11,305 nt of DNA, taken from NCBI GenBank assembly GCA_039029915.1, contig JBCCFD010000247.1, positions 1 to 11,305 of the forward strand, in the 5' to 3' direction. This DNA comes from QQUD01 sp039029915. GTDB lineage: Bacteria > Chloroflexota > Anaerolineae > Promineifilales > Promineifilaceae. The position numbers and the translations under genes are program-made. This document shows positions 7,301 through 11,305 of this stretch, in pieces. The number at the start of each line of letters is the position of its first letter. The first letter of the stretch is position 1. Under the pieces are notes generated by a model. The model saw only the letters and a program-made list of their open reading frames with translations, searched no databases and had not been told where the DNA came from.

Positions 7301-8059
7301 CAGCTCAGCCAGAAATGCGTCGGTGCCTGAATGGACACGGCCGTATATGGCTCGGAGCAGCCAGCTCTTTTGAATCTCTAAACTAATCGAATCTTGGGAG
7401 ACAATGTCCCAAGAATTCGCGGGAATATCACCATCAATTTGAGAGACAACCGCAAAGCGTCGTTCATCTTCCCCGTTTCGCCATTCATCAATAGCTAACC
7501 GATGGCTGAACCGATTCGCGGTAGCGGGATCAACCAACAGTTCCCCTTGACCTGCCAGTTGCTCTGCTTCTGCCAGCGTCACGAGGGTTTCACCCGTCAA
7601 AACATCCATCTGTAAATGATCGGGGCTGCCGATCACAAAACGACGCACAGGGCCGGTAGAAACGGCCGTTTTCATAGCGAGCTTAAACGAGGCACCGCTA
7701 GGCGTTTTCATGTTGACAAACTGAGCCATCGTTTTTTGCATCGCTAAAGCGCATGCAATCGCCTTTAAGCCATCATCGTCCTTTAGCCAACAGGTAATTG
7801 CATCTCCGCTAAACGTCATCACGCTGCCGCCATATTGATGTAAATCATTGATAATGGCATCGAATATTTGATTGAGAATTCGGGTGAGTTCTTCAGCCCC
7901 ACGATTGGGGCCTAATTCGTTAACCAACGCCTCAGTTAAAGGGGTGAAACCAGAAATATCAGCAAATAGCGTCGAACCAATAATCCATTCTGAAACGGAT
8001 TGCTCCGAGGCTATCGCATGACGTCTGTCAATGGGGATATATGTTATCGGATGTGACAT
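4391..8059 (-). CDS. Soluble-adenylate-cyclase-like protein: tandem class III cyclase domains, P-loop ATPase, TPRs
   Basis: This cytoplasmic signalling protein has 1222 residues and no membrane segment or signal peptide. Cyclase domain 1 (about 25-150) carries both metal-binding aspartates, D34 in LFADISGFT and D86 in FSGD. Cyclase domain 2 (about 254-425) supplies K304 (GDKG), N375 and R379 (VNLSAR). One composite active site, as in mammalian soluble adenylyl cyclase, is therefore expected, making cAMP from ATP. The position normally Asp or Thr in adenylyl cyclases (YxVxG) is G368 here. An AAA/STAND-type ATPase follows, with Walker A GEAGIGKS (474-481) and Walker B LIVLEDCHWMD (600-610). Then come at least five TPR units of about 40 residues (941-1140) and a C-terminal LIGAAALLREEIGAPLS helix pair typical of this ATPase-TPR class. 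The ATG at 8059 has only a weak, distant AAGGG. The downstream neighbour has a CRP-type operator. Nucleotide specificity is inferred, not proven. Confidence 0.88.
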   Translation of the reverse strand: MSHPITYIPIDRRHAIASEQSVSEWIIGSTLFADISGFTPLTEALVNELGPNRGAEELTRILNQIFDAIINDLHQYGGSVMTFSGDAITCWLKDDDGLKAIACALAMQKTMAQFVNMKTPSGASFKLAMKTAVSTGPVRRFVIGSPDHLQMDVLTGETLVTLAEAEQLAGQGELLVDPATANRFSHRLAIDEWRNGEDERRFAVVSQIDGDIPANSWDIVSQDSISLEIQKSWLLRAIYGRVHSGTDAFLAELRPISVLFLRFGDLDYDEDKRAGEKLDSFIQDVQTILARYEANVLQVTIGDKGSYLYAAFGAPIIHEDDADRAAAAALELRTAATRIHKLDRIQIGLTTGPVWAGAYGGQNRRTYGVLGDIVNLSARLMMSAEHNQILASREFYQATQSIADWDSLPKIKVKGKAESIEIFALKQLKKPQYIGLQAAKYAFPMVGRQKQIEQIGQHLDQTLTGEGQIAAINGEAGIGKSRLLADVIGMVNERGVIGLGGECQSYGTNSSYLVWQSIWRTFFNVDVNLPQTTQIELLTRQLEVIDPELLPRLPLLGAVLGITIPDNEFTQSFDAKLRKDSLHSLLVECLQVLSKQRPYLIVLEDCHWMDPLSIELLDAVARAVSSLPVLILMAYRPDEKFISEIDGVKKLDYFTEILLKEFSEDETNDLVKMKLAQLGSLVSEPPVVLIQQVSQRTQGNPFYIEELLNYLHDRNIDPGDANSLATIDLPASLHSLVLSRIDQLDESERITIKVASVIGRLFKAAMLYGVYPQRDDVKEIQADLERLTQLDMTIQDFETPELTYLFKNVVTREVTYENLPFETRATIHNQVGKYIEKTYPDNLAQYIDLLVHHYTLSHNQGKKRQYLQLAGFAAQKRFANETAIDYFSQLLPMLTDEEKLEILLELGQVYELVGNWDQARTQYQQLVSLAEAQNNLLFFAKGQTMLADLFRKRGDYQQASHLLMQARSNFESIDDKSGVGETLRIAGTVAAQQGDFEASKIIYNQSLDIQRELDAKGIIAALLSNLGIVARYEGNYDEARRLNEEALGLRRQLSDQRAISISLNNLGNLALDQGDFSLARHHMEEALEIMRKIGDTGSIAITLNNLGNVLRDQHDYKIARKFYNEGLEINATLGNKWALAYLFEDIGCLEAMELQPERASQLIGAAALLREEIGAPLSDAEHTKLMDKLSSAKTELAPIGWTLAFLDGQKLDLKEAIRFASN

Positions 8060-8426
8060 AATTTTGGGATGCCCTTGGCTTATGAAAAAAGTGCTTTTCC
8101 ACTTAGTTCAAGTAGACATCAAGTTACAATACAGACGGTTGGTCTCGCAAGGTCTAAACAGTGTAACTATACTTTAAATTTATTTTTTTTAAATGAAAGT
8201 TATGTAAAAAGGTCTGTCGCTTTGCCTAAAATAAATTGATACCCATCAAAATTTACAAAACTAAAGATTGAATTGCCCTCTTGCCCAATCTTTCTTTGTA
8301 AAATTAGAGTTTTTAAAATAGCAGCTCCCTTATTTTACCAAAACAATTCGTTTGGGTCGTTTACGATGATGCCGGGTCATTGTTAAATTTTAAACATTTT
8401 TATTGATATTTTTTTACAGCGTTTGC
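8060..8426. other. AT-rich non-coding gap between queG and the cyclase gene
   Basis: No credible reading frame exists on either strand. It must hold the 3' end of the queG transcript and probably the cyclase promoter, as both genes read leftwards. A possible -10 (TATAGT on the - strand, plus-strand 8166-8171) lies about 107 bp before the cyclase ATG, but no matching -35 was found. A 10-base direct repeat, TTTGCCTAAA, occurs at 8221-8230 and at 8422-8431 across the queG stop. The other clear structure is the hairpin at 8252-8302. Confidence 0.6.
8252..8302. repeat. Long imperfect hairpin in the cyclase 5' / queG 3' region
   Basis: Two perfect 8-bp stem segments are stacked. The outer one is TTTACAAA (8252-8259) with TTTGTAAA (8295-8302). 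The inner one is AAAGATTG (8263-8270) with CAATCTTT (8286-8293). They are separated by a small asymmetric bulge, and the loop is 15 nt. Read leftwards, the inner stem is followed by AGTTTTG, so it may be a weak terminator for queG, about 125 bp past its stop. A leader structure for the cyclase mRNA is the alternative. Confidence 0.5.
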
Positions 8427-9557
8427 CTAAATCAACAGTTGAGCAAACTCCGCAATGACCTCAGGCTCTGTTTCTTTGCGGGCGTTCTCATAAACGGCCG
8501 TTAATCCTGACCGTTCGCCAATCTGCCCCAGTGCCCACGCAGCGTGACCGCGCACAATTGGTGAACTATCTTTCAGCAGGGGAATGAGATAAGGAACGGC
8601 CGTTTTGCTACCCCAGTTCCCCGCGGCAACACACGCGTTGCGCACAAACCGAGCTCTCTTGACGCGATAGATCGGGCTATTTTTGTATTGAGTCCTAAAA
8701 GAGTCATCGTCTAACTGAAGTAAGCTAAGTAACGATGGTGCCGCAAATGACCAATCTTTGGCAAAAAAGGCCGCTTCATTTGTCGGTTGAGCGAACCGAT
8801 TAAATGGACAGACGATCTGGCAAATATCACACCCATAAATCCAATTGCCAATTAACGGCCGTAGCTCTAAAGGAATCCAATCTTTAAGCTCAATTGTTAA
8901 ATAAGATATGCAGCGGCGGGCGTCAAGAACATAAGGCTTGGGGAAGGCATTCGTGGGGCAAGCCGTCAAACAGCGCGTACAGCGACCGCAGTTTGGCATC
9001 GTCTTAGGCACGTCGTAGGGCAATACGGCCGTTGTTAAAAGCTCCCCTAAAAAAAAGAAAGAGCCAGAGCGGGGGCGGATTAGCATCGTATTTTTACCGG
9101 TGAAGCCCAAACCAGCGCTCTCCGCATGGTCGCGTTCAAGAATGGCGCCAGTATCAACGTACACCCGATTTCTCACCGATTCATCGCCAAATTGGCTCTC
9201 CAGCCAGCGACCCAACTCTTTTAAACGGGGCGTCATAATATCGTGATAGTCTACGCCCCAAGCATAACTTGAAATTCGTCCGCGAGATGGATCATTGGCA
9301 AGTTCAGATGGCAGTGGCTGGGTGGCATAATCTAAGCCGACACAAATTAAAGATTTAACCTTGGGTAGGATAACGGTTAAATCTTGACGGCGATCGAGTC
9401 GATCGGGACGGGCTAAATACCCCATCTTGCCATGATACTGGCTGTCAATCCAGTTCAAATAAGCTGAAAGCCGCTTGCTTGGAACCGCTGGGACGATTCC
9501 AATAAAGCTGAACCCTAGCTCACCAGCTTTATCCTTAAGTGCCTGTCCAATATCCAC
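8427..9557 (-). CDS. queG: Epoxyqueuosine reductase QueG
   Basis: QueG is the cobalamin- and iron-sulfur-dependent cytoplasmic enzyme that reduces epoxyqueuosine to queuosine in the wobble position of tRNAs, the last step of Q synthesis. The 376-residue length is normal. VDTGAILERDHAESAGLGFTGKN (spanning 134-156) is the family's cobalamin/active-site segment, with D135 at the proposed catalytic Asp. Two 4Fe-4S clusters are indicated by C190-C193-C196 with C200-P, and C243-C246 with C250-P plus C216. The C-terminus (about 300-376) is HEAT-like (AVPYLIPLLKDSSPIVRGHAAWALGQIG region), as in full-length QueG. The start is GTG at 9557: a nearby ATG at 9565 is out of frame, and the protein then begins at the normal distance from LGFSFIGI. 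No good Shine-Dalgarno is seen. It is divergent from the STAS operon with 79 bp between. Four ACGGCCGT octamers lie inside it. No preQ1 riboswitch was found upstream. Confidence 0.94.
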   Translation of the reverse strand: MDIGQALKDKAGELGFSFIGIVPAVPSKRLSAYLNWIDSQYHGKMGYLARPDRLDRRQDLTVILPKVKSLICVGLDYATQPLPSELANDPSRGRISSYAWGVDYHDIMTPRLKELGRWLESQFGDESVRNRVYVDTGAILERDHAESAGLGFTGKNTMLIRPRSGSFFFLGELLTTAVLPYDVPKTMPNCGRCTRCLTACPTNAFPKPYVLDARRCISYLTIELKDWIPLELRPLIGNWIYGCDICQIVCPFNRFAQPTNEAAFFAKDWSFAAPSLLSLLQLDDDSFRTQYKNSPIYRVKRARFVRNACVAAGNWGSKTAVPYLIPLLKDSSPIVRGHAAWALGQIGERSGLTAVYENARKETEPEVIAEFAQLLI

Positions 9558-9585
9558 GTTGTCATTCTACCATCCCCTGCCTTTA

Positions 9586-9594
9586 TGGTATAAT
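9586..9594 (+). promoter_or_regulatory. Extended -10 promoter (TGG-TATAAT) of the STAS/kinase operon
   Basis: TATAAT at 9589-9594 is a perfect -10 hexamer and is preceded by TGG, the extended -10 form, which can replace a good -35. The nearest -35-like sequence, TTGTCA at 9559-9564, is too far away (24 bp). Transcription would start near 9601, leaving a leader of about 36 nt before the ATG at 9637. The sequence lies in the short divergent gap with queG. Confidence 0.65.
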
Positions 9595-9636
9595 ATCGAC
9601 CAATCATCCCATCGCACCTGGAAGGAGAATGTGTTA

Positions 9637-9951
9637 ATGAGTGATTTATCAATGGAAGCAAAAGCTTTAGAGCCTTGCACGCTTGTAACAGCCAGAGGAC
9701 GTGTCGATAGCACAACAGCCCAAGAGTTTGAAGCAGAGCTTTCCAAATATAAAAATATTTCCCTAAATTTATCTGAAGTAACCTACATGAGCAGTGCTGG
9801 CTTACGCGCCTTGGTTAAAGCCAAAAAGCAGGGTGAAGTTAAAATCGTGGCCCCGTCAACTCGCGTAGCTGAAGTTCTAGACTTAGCGGGCTTAAACTCC
9901 CTGTTTGACGTGTTTGATACAAATGAAGACGCAGTTGGGTCGCGCTGGTAA
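9637..9951 (+). CDS. STAS-domain anti-sigma factor antagonist (first copy)
   Basis: The 104-residue protein is a single STAS domain of the SpoIIAA/RsbV type. It is small and cytoplasmic, and binds an HATPase kinase unless phosphorylated by it. The signature is ARGRVDSTTAQEFE (19-32), then ISLNLSEVTYMSSAGLRALV (41-60). Aligned to SpoIIAA, S53 in MSSAGLR is at the phosphorylated serine position. The C-terminal VLDLAGLNSLFDVF block is typical. The frame stays open upstream to 9475, but that part is antisense to queG and precedes the promoter. The ATG at 9637 has AGGAG (9623-9627) nine bases upstream and is the true start; a GTG at 9631 is too close to the AGGAG. The kinase gene follows in the same frame, separated only by TAA and six codons. 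Confidence 0.9.
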   Translation: MSDLSMEAKALEPCTLVTARGRVDSTTAQEFEAELSKYKNISLNLSEVTYMSSAGLRALVKAKKQGEVKIVAPSTRVAEVLDLAGLNSLFDVFDTNEDAVGSRW

Positions 9952-9969
9952 TCATCATTTTTCATTCTT

Positions 9970-10386
9970 ATGGGCGATCAAAACGTCCTCACCGTTAATG
10001 GGCTTTATAAAAATATAAAATCAGTTTGCAAGTTTGTTGCTGAGGGTGCCAGAAACGCAGGTTTTAACGAAGATGACACTTTCCGTATTGAGCTGGCTTG
10101 TGATGAAGCCTGCACCAATATTATCGAACACGCATACGGGGGGGAAAATAAGGGTTCCATTCGGGCTGAATGGTCAGCCACCCCTTCCTACTTTGTCATT
10201 TTGCTTCATGACAACGGCCGTTCCTTTAACCCCAGCAAGATTCCCAACCCACCTGAAAAACCTCAAAATATTGACGACCTAAAAATTGGAGGGCTTGGAC
10301 TTCATTTTATTAAGAAGATAATGGATGATGTGGCGTTCACATTTGGCGAATCAGGCAACACATTAACTATGAAAAAAAAGAGGTGA
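9970..10386 (+). CDS. RsbW/SpoIIAB-like serine kinase (HATPase anti-sigma / switch kinase)
   Basis: This 138-residue protein is the standard size for a stand-alone GHKL ATPase of the partner-switching type. The N-box is ELACDEACTNIIEHAY (41-56) with E45 and N50. The G1 box is D81-N-G-R-S-F. The G2 box is GGLGLHFI (107-114). Such kinases phosphorylate their STAS antagonist on serine and bind a sigma factor or another target protein. It sits between two STAS genes: 18 bp after the first, 7 bp before the second. No Shine-Dalgarno precedes its ATG, so translation probably depends on ribosomes arriving from the first STAS gene. No sigma factor gene is in the window, so whether the output is transcriptional is unknown. 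Confidence 0.9.
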   Translation: MGDQNVLTVNGLYKNIKSVCKFVAEGARNAGFNEDDTFRIELACDEACTNIIEHAYGGENKGSIRAEWSATPSYFVILLHDNGRSFNPSKIPNPPEKPQNIDDLKIGGLGLHFIKKIMDDVAFTFGESGNTLTMKKKR

Positions 10387-10393
10387 GGACTCA

Positions 10394-10732
10394 ATGACCA
10401 TATCATCTCAAACAAGCACCCACAACATTTCCCACATTTCAGTGACAGGTCGATTAGATCAATCACAGGTCAAAGCATTAGAAGCTGCTATCCAGCATGC
10501 TATTGAGCAGGAAGGCAACAATATTATTGTGGATTTATCCGATACAAATTACATCAACAGCGGTGGTTTGCGCTGTTTGGTCACTGGGTGGCGTAATGCG
10601 AAACAGCAACACCACAATCTCGTTTTATGTGGTTTAAACAGTCGACTTCAAGAAATTTTTGAAATGGTCGGTTTCGATCAGGTATTTACGATTTACAGCA
10701 ATCCTGACTCAGCAATTGATAAACTAGCCTAA
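10394..10732 (+). CDS. STAS-domain anti-sigma factor antagonist (second copy)
   Basis: This 112-residue single STAS domain has the antagonist signature VTGRLDQSQVKALE (17-30), NIIVDLSDTNYINSGGLRCLV (43-63) with S56 at the phosphoserine position, and LQEIFEMVGFDQVF near the end. It differs clearly from the first STAS protein (INSGGLR versus MSSAGLR), so the two are not a recent duplication. The ATG at 10394 is preceded by AGGTGAGG, which includes the kinase stop codon, so translation is tightly coupled to the kinase. It probably competes with or complements the first antagonist for the same kinase; alternatively it serves a kinase encoded elsewhere. Confidence 0.9.
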   Translation: MTISSQTSTHNISHISVTGRLDQSQVKALEAAIQHAIEQEGNNIIVDLSDTNYINSGGLRCLVTGWRNAKQQHHNLVLCGLNSRLQEIFEMVGFDQVFTIYSNPDSAIDKLA

Positions 10733-10844
10733 GTGAATTACTTTCCGGGGCACAAAAACTTTTACAAAGCTGTTTTTCTTCAAAGACCTTTTTGTTCTCC
10801 ACAAAAATATCAATCAACCTTTTTAGTCGATTATTAACTCTTAA

Positions 10845-11305
10845 ATGTTTTATCAAACAAGCATTTCTGACGGTTTGTCTTGGCCGTCCATTTCGTTTTT
10901 AGTACTTATTGTTGCCATCATTCTGATAGCAGTTATTTTGTGGCGTCGGTATCAATCTCGTCAGTTGCTAATGCTTAGAATATCAGAACTGGAAGCATTG
11001 AGTTCAGCAGGGCGCACAATTGTGGAGTCTCAACAGGATGTTGAGGCATTATGCGAACTGATCGCCTATCAATCAGGCATGATCATAGACAACCGCACGT
11101 TTCAGGTGGGTATTTTTGCAGGGGATAAGTATCAAATTGTGTATTGGCAAATCAACGGGGTGCGAGAACCTTCCCGCACGTTCGATTTATCAAAAAACAG
11201 AGGTCTCGTAGGTTGGGTGAGAGACACCAAAGAGTCACTTCTTATTCGCGATTTTGAAAAAGAGTTGGCTGATTTACCCGTCAATCCTCGATATGTCAGC
11301 AATAC
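10845..11305 (+). CDS. Membrane-anchored GAF-domain protein, N-terminal part (3' end outside window)
   Basis: The first 153 residues are visible. A short N-terminus is followed by one membrane helix (about 14-33, ISFLVLIVAIILIAVILW) with RRYQSR behind it, so the rest should be cytoplasmic. A linker helix with ISELEALSSAGRTIVE leads into a GAF domain (about 50 onwards), with RTFQVGIF, the RTFDLSKNRGLVGWV block and SLLIRDFEKE all typical. In-frame TAA immediately precedes the ATG at 10845, so no earlier start is possible; no Shine-Dalgarno is seen. GAF domains bind small ligands or sense redox or light state. Because it follows a STAS-kinase-STAS set by 112 bp, a C-terminal SpoIIE/RsbU-type PP2C phosphatase is plausible, but that part is beyond the window and unseen. 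A diguanylate cyclase or histidine kinase ending is also possible. Confidence 0.8.
   Translation, partial: MFYQTSISDGLSWPSISFLVLIVAIILIAVILWRRYQSRQLLMLRISELEALSSAGRTIVESQQDVEALCELIAYQSGMIIDNRTFQVGIFAGDKYQIVYWQINGVREPSRTFDLSKNRGLVGWVRDTKESLLIRDFEKELADLPVNPRYVSN

Larger units (their letters stand above)
477..10221. repeat. Dispersed palindromic octamer ACGGCCGT, 13 copies
   Basis: Exact copies start at 477, 1093, 1389, 1486, 2435, 6265, 7337, 7662, 8494, 8596, 8855, 9025 and 10214. Five are within the decamer AACGGCCGTT (476, 7661, 8493, 8595, 10213). Of 15 CGGCCG hexamers found, 13 have A before and T after; the exceptions are ACGGCCGA at 5780 and GCGGCCGC at 7074. All copies are inside genes, on both strands and in all three codon phases: six as Thr-Ala-Val, five as (Asn/Tyr)-Gly-Arg and two as Arg-Pro. 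The coordinates given span the outermost copies. Confidence 0.9.

Noticed and set aside
9475..9636. Longer N-terminus for the first STAS protein
   Set aside because: It is antisense to queG codons, lies before the TATAAT promoter, and the ATG at 9637 has a good AGGAG.
10733..10844. Terminator or promoter between the second STAS gene and the GAF gene
   Set aside because: Several T-runs are present but no stem precedes them, and no -35/-10 pair is convincing, so the GAF gene may share the upstream transcript.

Overview
The window is ordinary chromosomal bacterial DNA of moderate GC, with no insertion sequence, prophage, CRISPR array, tRNA or rRNA visible. The gene mix points to a free-living environmental bacterium. 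It includes a soluble-adenylate-cyclase-type protein fused to an ATPase and TPRs, a large duplicated FtsX-type permease, and a STAS / serine kinase / STAS / membrane-GAF set. The style is most like a mesophilic member of the Chloroflexota (Anaerolineae or relatives). That placement is an inference from protein style and has not been tested by a search.

Layout. Positions 1-1574 (+ strand) hold the end of an adenylosuccinate synthetase-type gene, a hotdog-fold acyl-CoA thioesterase and a MOSC-domain protein, closely spaced and probably co-transcribed. Positions 1575-1765 are a convergent intergenic gap filled with three consecutive inverted repeats. Positions 1766-4198 (- strand) encode an ABC-type permease with two FtsX/MacB units and no ATPase partner in view. 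Positions 4199-4390 contain a textbook CRP-type operator, TGTGAT-N4-ATCACA. Positions 4391-8059 (- strand) encode a 1222-residue protein: two class III cyclase domains forming one composite active site, a P-loop ATPase, then 40-residue TPRs. Positions 8060-8426 are AT-rich and non-coding, with one long imperfect hairpin. Positions 8427-9557 (- strand) encode epoxyqueuosine reductase QueG. Diverging from it at 9637, behind an extended -10 promoter, is an operon of STAS antagonist, HATPase serine kinase and second STAS antagonist. A membrane-anchored GAF protein follows and runs off the right edge; it is plausibly the matching PP2C phosphatase.

How the parts fit. The right-hand genes form a partner-switching cassette: kinase, two phosphorylatable antagonists and a candidate sensor/phosphatase. 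The middle genes suggest a cAMP theme: a cyclase gene and, immediately downstream, a CRP-type site in front of the permease gene. QueG is a housekeeping tRNA-modification enzyme and purA a purine-biosynthesis gene, so signalling genes here are interspersed with core metabolism.

The most unusual DNA-level signal is a dispersed palindromic octamer, ACGGCCGT, present 13 times in 11.3 kb against about 0.2 expected in random sequence. It falls in all three codon phases and in genes on both strands. It behaves like the HIP1 element of cyanobacteria but has a different sequence.
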